A stretch of 64,000 bases of DNA from CAZBUB01 sp964494985 (GCA_964494985.1 CAZBUB010000004.1:18106-82105), one strand, 5' to 3'; counted from the first letter of the stretch, positions 34,755-44,752 are shown. A program made the numbers and translations. The notes: generated by a model from the sequence alone, not told the origin.

Positions 34755-35816
34755 TCAGGCTTCAGATGTAAGCCCTTTTTCCCTGAATATCTTTAAATGT
34801 TGCCGAATCACCCAGTCCCCCAGCTCATGCACTCCCTGCCCGGGATCCACCTTTTGCCAGCTCAGCCCTGGAGATTGAAGATCCGGCTCTGATCCCTGGA
34901 GGATGATCTGCAGGCCTAGTTCCAGACCCCTGTTAATCTGATCCAGATAGAAGTTGCGTTTGCGGCAAACAAGGTAAAATCTGCTATGGTCGTCTGAATC
35001 TGGGTTTTTGAGCTTCAGGAATAAAAACAGATCCTCTGTCTGCTCAGGGTCCAAACCAGACTTTTTACACAATGTGTAGGGCACCCAAAGTCTTAATCCC
35101 AGGGCAGAGATGTTTAGCAACAAAAGCTGTTGTCCAGGCTCGACCTCCTTTGTTGGGTACTCTAATAGGGGCCTGCCCAAGGATTGCATATTCCTGGGCA
35201 AGGCGGGCTGGTTTGCAAAAGTCCGTCTCCAGACCTGGATCCTGGAGATTTGTGCAACGCTTGGCTCCAAGCGGAAAGCTCCCCGGCGCTGCTTTTGTTC
35301 TAGCTTTTGCGGAAACAGCACCTGCAGATGGCAATAGCCGTCCTGACTGGCAGAAAACTCTTGGATCTGAGATAGAAAGGAAAAATAAAGGCGTTGGTTT
35401 TGCGTAGCTGGGATGCTAAAGTAGATATATACCTGTTTGTCTTGCCAATTTGCTGGAGGCTGCCCTTGGAGGGGCATCTCCAAGAGCAAGGAGTCACTGG
35501 TAAAATCCAGGAGGCTACAAATTCTTGGTCTTTTCATGCTGGGATTGAAACTGACCTCGAACTTGCTGCGATCTTGTAGTGCGTGCTGCAAAAAAAGTTG
35601 AATATCTTCAGGATCATTGTGGACGAAGCTGCTTGATGGATCAGGAAGCTTTCTTCTGCGGGCCTTGTTGTACATATGCACCAAAATGCTGCTGGCCAGT
35701 ACAGTCGCAACTAGGGCGAGCAGGAGATAGATAGCAGACGGATTCAGCTCCCAGCTGCCCAAACTCTCCCCAATGGCTCGAAAGTAGTCTTGCGTGTTTG
35801 CTTGGATGTGATGCAT
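34755..35816 (-). CDS. Membrane-anchored PilZ-domain protein
   Basis: A 353-residue protein with one N-terminal hydrophobic helix (about 28-50, IYLLLALVATVLASSILV) and a later PilZ domain. The c-di-GMP binding motifs are present: RRGAFRL (about 176-182) and the second LNISALGLRL (about 235-244). The middle is YcgR-like. A link to flagella or pili is plausible but not shown. It would respond to the diguanylate cyclase in the same block. Confidence 0.83.
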   Translation of the reverse strand: MHHIQANTQDYFRAIGESLGSWELNPSAIYLLLALVATVLASSILVHMYNKARRRKLPDPSSSFVHNDPEDIQLFLQHALQDRSKFEVSFNPSMKRPRICSLLDFTSDSLLLEMPLQGQPPANWQDKQVYIYFSIPATQNQRLYFSFLSQIQEFSASQDGYCHLQVLFPQKLEQKQRRGAFRLEPSVAQISRIQVWRRTFANQPALPRNMQSLGRPLLEYPTKEVEPGQQLLLLNISALGLRLWVPYTLCKKSGLDPEQTEDLFLFLKLKNPDSDDHSRFYLVCRKRNFYLDQINRGLELGLQIILQGSEPDLQSPGLSWQKVDPGQGVHELGDWVIRQHLKIFREKGLTSEA

Positions 35817-36033
35817 ACGTCTGTTTTGGTCGCCTGGTTTGAATGGAAAACGGTGATCAGCGATCAGTTCTCAAGGGTTTGAACTGTCGGCTTGATGATC
35901 AATAATCGCTTATAGACAACTGGTATATGATCCTTTTGCATGCTTCTCGTTGTGCCTGACTGAGCGCGCGAAGCTGATCCTTTCAATTTCAGGATAGGCC
36001 CAGGAAGGCTGTTTTGCAATATTTACGGTCTTG

Positions 36034-37914
36034 CTAAATACAGCCCATTTTTTTGAGCTCAATTTCTAGACAGTTCAAGGCCGCAGGGGTAATCCCGGAA
36101 ATGCGACCAGCTTGGCCTAGGCTGCGGGGTTTGATCTTGGACAGCTTTTCCGCTGCCTCTCGGGTCAAGCCAGGTATGGTGTAATAATCCAGCTCCACTG
36201 GTAATGGGGTCTGCTCCAGGCGCTTAAATCTAGCCACGCTTTCTTTTTGCCTCTGCAGGTAGCCCTCGTACTTGATACTGGTTTGTGCCTCCAGGAGGAC
36301 TTCCCTGGGCATCTCAGCTAGCTGGGGACAAAAGCGGAAAATATCTCGGATTTCCAACTGGGGCTGGCGCAACAGTTCCTGGAGACTGACACGCTTTTTG
36401 GGTTCTGCAGCCCCGATTTCCTGCAGGGTTTTCCTGGTTTCCTGATTGGGGGTGAGGCTGGTTTGCCGCAAAAGCTGCAAGGTTTCTTGCAAATAACGCA
36501 TTTTTTCCTGAAAGATACGCCAATGCTCATCATCCACCAAACCTATTTCCCGGCCCAGTTCTGTCAATCTTTGATCTGCATTGTCTTCTCGCAAAAGCAG
36601 CCTGTATTCCGCCCTCGAGGTAAACATGCGATAGGGCTCGCTGGTGCCCTTGTTGACCAGGTCATCCACCAAAACCGCAATATAGGCTTGATCGCGACCT
36701 AAAATAAAGGGCTTTTCCCCTTTGAGCTTGCAGAATATGTTCAAAGCTGCCCAAAGTCCCTGTCCAGCAGCCTCTTCGTAGCCAGAGGTGCCGTTAATTT
36801 GTCCGGCCAGAAAAAGATTTTGTACCTGCTTACATTCCAGGCTTGGCCAGAGCTGGGTGGGGGGCAGAAAGTCGTATTCTATAGCGTAGCCAGGCCGCAC
36901 GATCTGGGCCTGTTCTAGGCCGGGTATGCTGCCCAGCATGGCCTTTTGCACATCCAGGGGCAGGCTGGTGGGGATGCCATTGGGATAAACCTCGGGGCTG
37001 TCCAGTCCTTCCGGTTCCACAAAGATCTGATGTTTTTTTTTCTCTGGGAATCTGGCGACCTTGTCCTCAATTGAGGGACAGTATCTGGCCCCTGTGCCGG
37101 TGATTACTCCCTGGAAAAGTGGAGAGCGCTCAAAGCCCTGTCTAATAATCTCATGGGTTTTTTCTGTGGTGTAGGTAATGTGGCAGGGCACTTGAGGCTG
37201 AACAGGACCAGAAGAACGGAAGCTGAAACAAGGCGGTGGATCATCTCCAGGCTGGATTTCCAGTTGGGAAAAATCTATGCTTTCCTTGAGGAGTCTGGGT
37301 ACTGTGCCGGTCTTAAGTCGTTGTAATTCCAGACCCAGTCCAGCAAGGCTTTTGGAAAGACCCTGGGCAGCAGGGTCTCCTAATCTGCCTCCAGAGAAAT
37401 TCTTCAGTCCCACATGGATGAGTCCAGAGAGGAACGTGCCAGTGGTTAGTAAAAGCGTATGGGCAAAAAAATGCTCCTCAAGATTGGTTTCTACCCCTAT
37501 AGCCTGCTTTTTTTCAGTGAGCAGCCTCTCTACCCCTGCCTCCTTGACCCAGAGGTGGGGCTGGGAAAAGATATCTTTTTGTACAGCCTTTTTATAGATT
37601 TCCCTGTCCATTTGGCCTCGGGTGGCACGAACAGAAGGGCCTTTACTTATATTAAGGGTCCTGAACTGGATCCCGGCTCGATCCGCCCAGACAGCCATCT
37701 GTCCGCCCAGGGCATCAATCTCCTTGACCATATGGCCTTTGGCCAGACCTCCTATGGCCGGATTGCAGGACATATGCCCGATACGGTCCACATTCAAGGT
37801 CAAAAGCAGGGTGTCCAGGCCTAGCCTGGAAGTGGCCAGGGCCGCTTCACAGCCAGCGTGTCCTGCGCCGACTATTATCACCTGAAAAATTTCTGGGACC
37901 GGGGGCTTGGCCAT
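36034..37914 (-). CDS. mnmG: tRNA uridine-5-carboxymethylaminomethyl modification enzyme MnmG
   Basis: MnmG with MnmE modifies U34 of tRNAs reading split codon boxes. The 626-residue flavoprotein starts FQVIIVGAGHAGCEAALA (10-27), a FAD dinucleotide fold, with CNPAIGGLAKGHMVKEIDA (about 50-68), and has the C-terminal MnmE-interacting region (KPRSLGQAGRISGITPAAL). Length is normal. A long-standing label is GidA. About 217 bases separate it from the PilZ gene, with nothing recognised in the gap. Confidence 0.97.
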   Translation of the reverse strand: MAKPPVPEIFQVIIVGAGHAGCEAALATSRLGLDTLLLTLNVDRIGHMSCNPAIGGLAKGHMVKEIDALGGQMAVWADRAGIQFRTLNISKGPSVRATRGQMDREIYKKAVQKDIFSQPHLWVKEAGVERLLTEKKQAIGVETNLEEHFFAHTLLLTTGTFLSGLIHVGLKNFSGGRLGDPAAQGLSKSLAGLGLELQRLKTGTVPRLLKESIDFSQLEIQPGDDPPPCFSFRSSGPVQPQVPCHITYTTEKTHEIIRQGFERSPLFQGVITGTGARYCPSIEDKVARFPEKKKHQIFVEPEGLDSPEVYPNGIPTSLPLDVQKAMLGSIPGLEQAQIVRPGYAIEYDFLPPTQLWPSLECKQVQNLFLAGQINGTSGYEEAAGQGLWAALNIFCKLKGEKPFILGRDQAYIAVLVDDLVNKGTSEPYRMFTSRAEYRLLLREDNADQRLTELGREIGLVDDEHWRIFQEKMRYLQETLQLLRQTSLTPNQETRKTLQEIGAAEPKKRVSLQELLRQPQLEIRDIFRFCPQLAEMPREVLLEAQTSIKYEGYLQRQKESVARFKRLEQTPLPVELDYYTIPGLTREAAEKLSKIKPRSLGQAGRISGITPAALNCLEIELKKMGCI

Positions 37915-37939
37915 AAATAGAGTCTTGTCCAGCAGGCTT

Positions 37940-39160
37940 CTAATCGAGAAGCTGCAAGGCCATGACCTTTGCGTCCTTGATGATGTTGGTTACAGAAGCA
38001 TGTTCGTTGGGCTGATGCGCATTGCCCAATAAAGTGGCCCAGACCACTGCTGGGAGTCCTGCCCGGCGTAGATATGCAGCCACTGTGCCTCCGCCTATGC
38101 CCTGGGGCTTTGGAGTGATGCCATAGATCTTCTGCACCGCTTGGGCGATGCTCTGCACCAAAGGATGCTCTGGCTTAGTTTTAGGAGCGGACTCCTCCTG
38201 GTGCACAATCTCCAGATCGATTCTGGTCCCACTTTGGATTGCCACTTCTTCAGCAATTTCCTGGCAGGCCTGATAGACATCATTGAGATTGTAGTCAGGC
38301 AGGACCCTGCAGTCCAGATAAAAAACATCCCTGCCAGGGATGGTGTTTACATTGGGTACGTTGGCCTCTTTCTTGGTAGGCTCGAAAGTAGAACCGGCAG
38401 GGCTAAACATTTGATCCTGCAAGGGGAATCTTTTTTGCAAAGAATCCAGGCCTAGGATAAGCTTGGCTGCGGCCCTTAAGGAATTATTGCCTTCACCAGG
38501 GGTAGAAGCGTGACATTGTTTTCCCTGGATACACAATTTTAGCCAAAGTAGTCCCTTTTCCGCTACCTCAAGCAGACTGGAATCGGCAGTGCCGAAGTCC
38601 GGGACTAGAAACTCATCATCAGAGCTAAATATATGCCCATGATTTTGCAGTACAAAGTCTAGACCGTATTTGTTGCCAGTTTCTTCGTCAGAAACCAAAA
38701 GCAGGCCCAGGCTTTTTTTGGGCTGAACACCTAGCTTGATGAAGGCCTGCAGACAGAGCAGGGAAGCCACGAGTCCGTGCTGGTTGTCCTCCACCCCTCG
38801 ACCGTAGATCAGATCCCCGTCCTGGCGGAGCTGGAAGGGATCGCTGTCCCAGAGGGTAAAATCTCCTGCTGGGACTACATCCAGGTGGGAGACTATCCAA
38901 AAGGTCCGAGTACTGTCCCTGCCTGGCAGCACAGCCGCCAAGTTGGGCCTTTGCCCCTGGCTGACCCTGGAGTCAGGAGCTGGCAGATCCTTTACTTCAA
39001 GCCCCAGTTCCTGCAGGTGCTGTTTGAGGTAGGCGGATTTAGGGCCCTCTCCAGGGCCTTGATTTTCAGGGCCCACTGCCTGGAAGGCCACCAGTTCCCT
39101 TTGCCAGGCAACCAGCTGCTCCTGCTGCGAGTCCAGATAATGGAAAAGGCTTTGGCGCAT
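37940..39160 (-). CDS. M20-family metallopeptidase/hydrolase
   Basis: A 406-residue zinc dipeptidase fold. Metal ligands are in VSHLDVVPAGDF (about 89-100), GRGVEDNQHG (about 116-125), SDEETGNKYG (about 151-160) and NAHQPNEHA (about 383-391). The substrate, whether dipeptide, acetylornithine or succinyl-DAP, is not clear; the GRGVEDNQHG stretch resembles ArgE/DapE/PepV types. It ends 25 bases from mnmG and starts 11 bases from the PxxKW gene on the same strand. Confidence 0.88.
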   Translation of the reverse strand: MRQSLFHYLDSQQEQLVAWQRELVAFQAVGPENQGPGEGPKSAYLKQHLQELGLEVKDLPAPDSRVSQGQRPNLAAVLPGRDSTRTFWIVSHLDVVPAGDFTLWDSDPFQLRQDGDLIYGRGVEDNQHGLVASLLCLQAFIKLGVQPKKSLGLLLVSDEETGNKYGLDFVLQNHGHIFSSDDEFLVPDFGTADSSLLEVAEKGLLWLKLCIQGKQCHASTPGEGNNSLRAAAKLILGLDSLQKRFPLQDQMFSPAGSTFEPTKKEANVPNVNTIPGRDVFYLDCRVLPDYNLNDVYQACQEIAEEVAIQSGTRIDLEIVHQEESAPKTKPEHPLVQSIAQAVQKIYGITPKPQGIGGGTVAAYLRRAGLPAVVWATLLGNAHQPNEHASVTNIIKDAKVMALQLLD

Positions 39161-39169
39161 GGAGAGATG

Positions 39170-39448
39170 CTATTTCCTGCGCGCGGCCCGTTTAGAGGCC
39201 TTCAGGGGGTTGACCTTGACCTGGCCTTGCTTGTCCACGCTGGCTTTGATGTGGGTGGCAAAATTGCAGGCGCCGTGTTTCCATTTGGCTGCAGGCTTGG
39301 GATAGCTGGTGCAATATTGTGTGCCAGCGAAATCTTTGATCCGCTCGCAGCCCTGGCATTGCTCAACGATTGGCTCCAGCTTGAATCCGTTCAAGAATAC
39401 CCCTTCTGGGGTCTGCTGCGCATCCTGAAAGATATCTGTCTTAGCCAC
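39170..39448 (-). CDS. PxxKW-family cysteine-rich protein
   Basis: A small protein of 92 residues. The GTG at 39448 is chosen because GGAGG stands six bases before it; a TTG at 39484 would add 12 residues. It contains CQGCERIKDFAGTQYCTSYP and PAAKWKHGACNFATH, the PxxKW-plus-Cys layout that gives the family its name. Four or five Cys suggest metal binding. Function unknown; the family is typical of sulfate reducers. It may be cotranscribed with the M20 gene. Confidence 0.85.
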   Translation of the reverse strand: MAKTDIFQDAQQTPEGVFLNGFKLEPIVEQCQGCERIKDFAGTQYCTSYPKPAAKWKHGACNFATHIKASVDKQGQVKVNPLKASKRAARRK

Positions 39449-39755
39449 AACTGCCTCCATTTGTGGTTTATAGCATTTATTCAAGGTTGCCGGTCTTCCT
39501 TTGCCCCGACATGGAAATTAAAGTATAGAATATAGGCTGGCAGCGGATTGCTGTCAAGGAAAATCAGCCTTTAGTCTGCTCAGCCCGCAGAAATTATTCC
39601 CTTAAGAAGCCCGAACCCCAAGCCAGAAAATTTTCTCTAGCAAGAATCGCACCAATGGTTGACTATTATCCTCCAGGCATTATTGTTAAATCTGTGCGCA
39701 TACCTTTTTTGGGTGCTGGAAGCAGACACGAGCTTAGTCAAGGAGCTTTGCGGCT
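39449..39755. other. Gene-free divergent interval before cbpA
   Basis: About 307 bases between the PxxKW gene and the J-domain gene. I see no gene, tRNA or repeat in it. TTGACT near 39658 with an AT-rich stretch 17 bases later is a possible promoter for the chaperone genes. No CIRCE element or clear heat-shock box is seen. Confidence 0.5.
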
Positions 39756-40754
39756 ATGAGTGTAGAATACAAGGATTATTATGAGATCCTGGGAGTCTCC
39801 AGGGACGCTTCCCAGGAAGAGATATCTAAAGCTTTCAAAAAGCTGGCCAGGAAATATCATCCGGACTTGAATCCCAACAATGAGGAGTCCGAAAGGAAGT
39901 TCAAAGAGGTCAACGAGGCCTATGAGGTGCTCAAGGATCCTGAGAAGCGCAAGCGTTACGATCAATTAGGCTCTGATTGGGAGCACGGTCAGAACTTTGA
40001 GCCGCCGCCGGGTTTCGAGAACGTCAGGTTTACCTTTGGTGGAGGAGGGCCTGGAGGCTCCGGACAATTTGGCGGGGAATTCAGCGACTTCTTTGAGACC
40101 CTGTTCGGAAATCTGTTCTCCGAGGGCCGGGGCTTTCAAGGGGCAAGGGCCGGATTCGGCCAGGATCCTTTCTCCGCCAGGGGCAGGAGGGCTGCTGCCA
40201 AAGGCGAGGATGCTACAGCCACCTTGGAGCTCAGCCTGGAAGAGGCGTATAAGGGAGGTCAGAAGACCGTGACCCTGCAGGAAAGGGTGCCTGGGCCAGA
40301 TGGCAGGCCCAGACTGCAGAACAAGACCCTAGATGTGAATATTCCACCCGGAGTCAGGGATGGTTCCAAAATCAGGCTTTCAGGCCAGGGCTCTCCTGGA
40401 ATGATTGGAGGCCAGGCAGGGGACCTGTACCTGCAGGTCAAGCTGTTGCCTGATCCCAGATTCCAGGTCCAGGGCAAGAACATCATCTATGAATTGCCCC
40501 TAGCACCCTGGGAGGCTGCCCTGGGCACCGATGTGCAGGTGCCTACCCTGGACGGCAGCGTGCAGATGAAGATTCCGCCTGGAACCAGCAGCGGCCAGAA
40601 GCTGAGGCTCAAAGGCCGAGGCCTGGGCCGAGGCAGCAAGCAAGGGGACCAATTGGTGCAGATCAGGATCAAAATGCCTAAGGAGATGGGCTCCAAGGAA
40701 AAGGAGCTCTGGCAGGAACTGGCCCAGACCTCCAGGTTCAACCCCAGGGGCTGA
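39756..40754 (+). CDS. cbpA: CbpA-like DnaJ chaperone
   Basis: A 332-residue J protein: J domain YYEILGVSRDASQEEISKAF (8-27) with YHPDLNPNN (about 33-41) containing HPD, a Gly/Phe-rich part (about 80-140), then two DnaJ C-terminal beta domains; no Cys-rich zinc finger exists, so this is CbpA rather than DnaJ. It should stimulate DnaK. It is followed by a terminator and clpB, giving a chaperone pair. Confidence 0.93.
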   Translation: MSVEYKDYYEILGVSRDASQEEISKAFKKLARKYHPDLNPNNEESERKFKEVNEAYEVLKDPEKRKRYDQLGSDWEHGQNFEPPPGFENVRFTFGGGGPGGSGQFGGEFSDFFETLFGNLFSEGRGFQGARAGFGQDPFSARGRRAAAKGEDATATLELSLEEAYKGGQKTVTLQERVPGPDGRPRLQNKTLDVNIPPGVRDGSKIRLSGQGSPGMIGGQAGDLYLQVKLLPDPRFQVQGKNIIYELPLAPWEAALGTDVQVPTLDGSVQMKIPPGTSSGQKLRLKGRGLGRGSKQGDQLVQIRIKMPKEMGSKEKELWQELAQTSRFNPRG

Positions 40755-40772
40755 GACAGGGGATGATCTTGA

Positions 40773-40802
40773 CTGCGCAGCCCAGGCTGCGCAGTTTTTT
40801 TT
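40773..40802 (+). terminator. Intrinsic terminator between cbpA and clpB
   Basis: CTGCGCAGCC (40773-40782), loop CA, GGCTGCGCAG (40785-40794), then eight T. Perfect ten-pair stem. It would separate cbpA from clpB, whose start is 33 bases beyond. Confidence 0.95.
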
Positions 40803-40834
40803 CTGAAAATATACTGTACACAGGAGGTTGAGTT

Positions 40835-43450
40835 ATGGATCTGAATAAATTTACTCAAAAATCCCAGGAAGGCCTCTCTGAGGCTCAAAATATAGCTATC
40901 AGGAACAGCCACCAGCAAGTGGATGTGGAACATCTGGCCTTAGCCCTGGTGGAGCAGGAAGGCCTGGTGCCCAGGATACTGGAGCGGGCAGGGATAGAAG
41001 TCCAGGCCTACAAAAAGGCCCTGGAGGAGGAGATCAGGAAGTTTCCCAGGGTCAGCGGGCCTGGGGCCCAATCAGGGCAGATATATATTACCCAGAGGCT
41101 GAACAGTACCCTGGTCAAGGCCCAGGACCTGGCCAAGCAGATGCAAGACGAATATACCAGTGTGGAGCACATCCTGCTGGCTATTTTGGAGGAATCCGGC
41201 AGCACTGGTGTAGGCAGGGTCAACAAGCAGTTCAGGCTGGAAAAGGACCGGGTCCTAAGTCTGCTAAGCGAGGTGCGCGGCAATCAGAGAGTGACTTCTT
41301 CCAACCCCGAAACCACCTACGAGGCTTTGCAGAAGTATGGCCGGGACCTGGTGGAGGAGGCCAGGCAGGGCAAGCTGGATCCGGTAATCGGCAGGGATGC
41401 TGAGGTCAGGAGGGTGATCCGCATCCTAAGCCGCAGGACCAAGAACAATCCGGTGCTCATCGGGGAAGCTGGAGTGGGCAAGACTGCTATTGCAGAAGGT
41501 TTGGCCCAGAGAATCGTCAAGCAGGACGTGCCTGAGGGCCTGAAGGACAAGACTGTATTCGCCCTGGATATGGGGGCTTTGATTGCCGGGGCCAAGTACC
41601 GGGGAGAGTTCGAGGAAAGACTTAAGGCAGTGCTCAAGGAGATCCAGGAATCAGAGGGCAGGGTGATCCTGTTTATAGACGAGATGCACACCATTGTTGG
41701 CGCAGGCCGCACAGACGGCTCCATGGACGCCAGCAATCTGCTCAAACCCATGCTGGCCAGGGGTGAGCTGCACTGCATTGGCGCAACCACCCTGGATGAG
41801 TACCGCAAGAACATCGAGAACGATCCGGCCCTGGAGCGGCGCTTTCAGCCGGTGATTATCGATGAGCCCAGCCTGGAGGACACCATCTCCATCCTGCGAG
41901 GCTTAAGGGAAAGATATGAGGTGCACCACGGGGTACGGATCAGCGACAGCGCTCTGGTTATAGCAGCCACCCTGTCCCATCGGTATATTACGGATCGGCA
42001 TCTGCCGGACAAGGCCATTGACCTGATAGACGAAGCTGCCTCTATGATCCGCACCGAGATCGACTCCCTGCCCACTGAGCTGGACGAGATCAACCGCAGG
42101 ATCATGCAGCTGGAGATCGAGCGCGAGGCCTTGAAGCGGGAGAGCGACGCTGCCTCTAAGGAACGGCTGCAGAACCTGGAGAAGGAACTGTCTGAGGCCA
42201 AGGAGAACCAGGCCCAGCTCATGGCCCAGTGGGAGAAGGAGAAGAACTCCATTAAGGATCTGCAGCAGCTCAAAGAGGAAGCGGAAAAGACCAAGCTGGA
42301 GATTGAGGAGGCAGAGCGGCAGTACGACCTGAATCGTGTGGCTGAGCTGCGCTACGGCAAGCTGGCTGAGCTGGAAAAGCAGATTGCCGCCAAAGAAGAA
42401 GAGCAGTCCCAGGCAGAGGAAAAGCCCAGGCTGTTGAAAGAAGAGGTTGGGCCTGACGATGTGGCGGAGATCATTTCCCGCTGGACCGGCATCCCCTTGT
42501 CCAGGCTCATGGAAGGGGAACGGGAGAAGCTGCTGCGGCTGCCTGAGGTCTTGCATCAGCGCGTGGTGGGCCAGGACGAGGCTGTGGATGCAGTGGCCAA
42601 TGCTGTGATCAGGGCTAGATCCGGGCTCAAGGATCCACAGCGGCCCATTGGCTCCTTTATCTTCCTGGGCCCTACAGGCGTGGGCAAGACAGAGCTGTGC
42701 AAGACCCTGGCCCAGAGCCTGTTCGACACCGAGGAAAATATGCTCAGGCTGGATATGTCCGAGTACATGGAAAAACATACCGTATCCAGGCTGATCGGAG
42801 CTCCTCCGGGATATGTGGGCTATGACGAGGGCGGTCAGCTCACAGAGGCAGTGCGCAGAAAGCCCTATAGCGTGATCCTGCTTGACGAGGTCGAAAAGGC
42901 GCATCAGGATGTGTTCAATGTGCTATTGCAGATCATGGACGATGGCAGGCTCACAGACAGCCACGGCAGGATGGTGGACTTTAAGAACACCATCTTGATC
43001 ATGACCTCCAATCTGGGCTCTCAGTACCTGCTGGAGGGCATCACTCCTCAGGGAGAGCTCAGGCCAGGGGTCAGGGAGGATGTTTTCTCCACCCTGCGCT
43101 CCAGCTTCAGGCCGGAGTTTTTGAACCGGGTGGACGAGATCGTGCTCTTCAAGCCCCTGATGCAGGAGGAGATCAAGCAGGTCGTGGATCTTTTGCTGCA
43201 CAGGATCAACCAGCGCCTGCAGGAACGCAAGCTCTTTCTGGAGCTCACGGAGCAGGCCAAGGAGTTCATCTCTCGCGAGGCCTACGATCCGGTTTATGGA
43301 GCCAGGCCGCTGAGACGCTATCTGCAGACCCATGTGGAGACCGTGCTGGCTAAGAAGATCATCGCCGGAGAGCTCGGCGAAGGCCAGACAGTGACCGTGG
43401 ATCTAGAGCAGGACGGCCTGGTGTTCAGGCCCACAAAACAGGAGAACTAA
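40835..43450 (+). CDS. clpB: ATP-dependent disaggregase ClpB
   Basis: ClpB with DnaK resolves protein aggregates. The 871 residues contain the N-terminal double-Clp domain, AAA1 with GEAGVGKTAIAEGLAQ (about 212-227), a coiled-coil M domain (about 400-540, rich in Glu, Lys, Leu) and AAA2 with GPTGVGKTELCKTLAQ (about 612-627). Length is normal. Its TAA overlaps the next ATG as TAATG, so the downstream gene is coupled. Confidence 0.98.
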   Translation: MDLNKFTQKSQEGLSEAQNIAIRNSHQQVDVEHLALALVEQEGLVPRILERAGIEVQAYKKALEEEIRKFPRVSGPGAQSGQIYITQRLNSTLVKAQDLAKQMQDEYTSVEHILLAILEESGSTGVGRVNKQFRLEKDRVLSLLSEVRGNQRVTSSNPETTYEALQKYGRDLVEEARQGKLDPVIGRDAEVRRVIRILSRRTKNNPVLIGEAGVGKTAIAEGLAQRIVKQDVPEGLKDKTVFALDMGALIAGAKYRGEFEERLKAVLKEIQESEGRVILFIDEMHTIVGAGRTDGSMDASNLLKPMLARGELHCIGATTLDEYRKNIENDPALERRFQPVIIDEPSLEDTISILRGLRERYEVHHGVRISDSALVIAATLSHRYITDRHLPDKAIDLIDEAASMIRTEIDSLPTELDEINRRIMQLEIEREALKRESDAASKERLQNLEKELSEAKENQAQLMAQWEKEKNSIKDLQQLKEEAEKTKLEIEEAERQYDLNRVAELRYGKLAELEKQIAAKEEEQSQAEEKPRLLKEEVGPDDVAEIISRWTGIPLSRLMEGEREKLLRLPEVLHQRVVGQDEAVDAVANAVIRARSGLKDPQRPIGSFIFLGPTGVGKTELCKTLAQSLFDTEENMLRLDMSEYMEKHTVSRLIGAPPGYVGYDEGGQLTEAVRRKPYSVILLDEVEKAHQDVFNVLLQIMDDGRLTDSHGRMVDFKNTILIMTSNLGSQYLLEGITPQGELRPGVREDVFSTLRSSFRPEFLNRVDEIVLFKPLMQEEIKQVVDLLLHRINQRLQERKLFLELTEQAKEFISREAYDPVYGARPLRRYLQTHVETVLAKKIIAGELGEGQTVTVDLEQDGLVFRPTKQEN

Positions 43451-44541
43451 TGTCTATTCTGTGCCTGGATATCGGCAGCGGCACCCAGGATGTGCTCTAT
43501 TTCCAGCCGGGCCGGGAGCTGATGAACTGTCCCAAGTTCATCCTGCCCTCCCCGGCCCGGCTGGTGGAGCAAAGGATTTCTGAGCTGACCCGCAGGGGCA
43601 GGGATATCCACCTCTACGGCCAGACCATGGGCGGCGGATTCAGCCGGGCCCTGCAGGAACACATCCAGGCCGGGCTGAAGATCAGCGCTCAGCCCCGGGC
43701 TGCCTCCAGCCTGGCAGATGATCTGGAGCGGGTCAGGGCCAAAGGGGTGGAGGTCAGGGAAAGTTGCCCTCCAGGGCAGTCTCCGCTGTATGTGGCGGAT
43801 TTTGATCCCGGCTTTTGGCGCAGCTTCCTGACCCTGGCCGGACTGAATTACCCGGATCTGATCCTGGCTGCAGCCCAGGATCATGGCTTTCATCCTGACT
43901 CCAGCAATCGCAGGGGCAGGTTCAGGCTCTGGAAGGATCTGCTGGAGTCCACCCAGGGCAGGATGCAGGACTTGCTCTTTGACAGCGTGCCTGAGCCTAT
44001 GACCAGGCTGCAGGAGATCCAGTCTGCCGCAGGCAACTGTCTGGTCACTGATACCGGCTCAGCGGCAGTGCTAGGAGCCTTGTTCGTGCCTGAAGTGCGC
44101 GAGCTTAGCCGGAGTAAAGGGGTCTGCGTGCTCAATCTGGGCAACAGTCATGCTATAGCCTTTTTGATCTATCAAGATCAGGTCCTTGCTGTCTATGAGC
44201 ATCATACCGGCATGTTGGAGCCCAAGGGCCTGCTCCAGGATATGGAAAAGTTCACGCAGGGCAGGCTAAGCGAGGAGGAGGTCTTCCAGGCTGGTGGCCA
44301 TGGCTGCTACACAAGGCCTGAGCTTTACAGCCTGCAAGCGGACTTCCAGGCCATGTTCGTGCTGGGGCCCAGGCGGGACATGCTCCGGGATCAGCCAGTG
44401 CGCTTCCCTGCTCCAGGAGGAGATATGATGCTGGCTGGCTGCTACGGCCTGCTTGAAGGCTATAAGCACAAGTCAGGCAGGCAGGAGCTGTTCTCGGTTG
44501 CTGACAAAGGCCGGAAGGGCTGCGGCTGTGGCTGCAAGTAG
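43450..44541 (+). CDS. DUF1786 family protein, actin-like fold
   Basis: A 363-residue protein starting LCLDIGSGTQDVLYF (4-18), an actin/ASKHA phosphate-1-like motif, with later LVTDTGSAAVLGAL and VCVLNLGNSHAIAFL (phosphate 2-like). This is the DUF1786 family as I know it; some members are labelled pyruvate-formate-lyase activating, which I do not support. Ends in a Cys/Gly run (KGCGCGCK). Translation is coupled to clpB. Function unknown. Confidence 0.75.
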   Translation: MSILCLDIGSGTQDVLYFQPGRELMNCPKFILPSPARLVEQRISELTRRGRDIHLYGQTMGGGFSRALQEHIQAGLKISAQPRAASSLADDLERVRAKGVEVRESCPPGQSPLYVADFDPGFWRSFLTLAGLNYPDLILAAAQDHGFHPDSSNRRGRFRLWKDLLESTQGRMQDLLFDSVPEPMTRLQEIQSAAGNCLVTDTGSAAVLGALFVPEVRELSRSKGVCVLNLGNSHAIAFLIYQDQVLAVYEHHTGMLEPKGLLQDMEKFTQGRLSEEEVFQAGGHGCYTRPELYSLQADFQAMFVLGPRRDMLRDQPVRFPAPGGDMMLAGCYGLLEGYKHKSGRQELFSVADKGRKGCGCGCK

Positions 44542-44592
44542 GGAGGAAATTTCTTTCGCCCCTTGCATGTGCTTTTGTATTGATATCATGAG

Positions 44593-44670
44593 TATCGACA
44601 GCGATTACGACAACGATCACGATTTGCTCTGTCCTCCCCTCGCTGTCGTTGTCCTGGTCGTAATCGATAT
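44593..44670. repeat. Imperfect inverted repeat in the DUF1786-pgi interval
   Basis: ATCGACAGCGATTACGACAA on the left (44594-44613) faces a right arm that, reversed, reads ATCGATTACGACCAGGACAA then CGACAGCGA. Several alternative pairings exist since the units (GATTACGAC, AACGA, GACAGCGA) are themselves repeated. No T-run follows, so a terminator is not shown. It resembles Asp/Tyr-codon-like CGAC-rich repeats in sulfate reducers. Confidence 0.5.
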
Positions 44671-44752
44671 TTTGATCACACAGAGAGTGAGCGGCGCGCG
44701 CCCTTTTCGTTCTGGATCTAGAAAGTCAAGACCTTAAAGCCAAGGAGGCTGA

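Noticed and set aside
41903..42904. Minus-strand frame of 333 residues opposite clpB
   Set aside because: Low-complexity Leu/Gln-rich mirror of the ClpB coiled coil.
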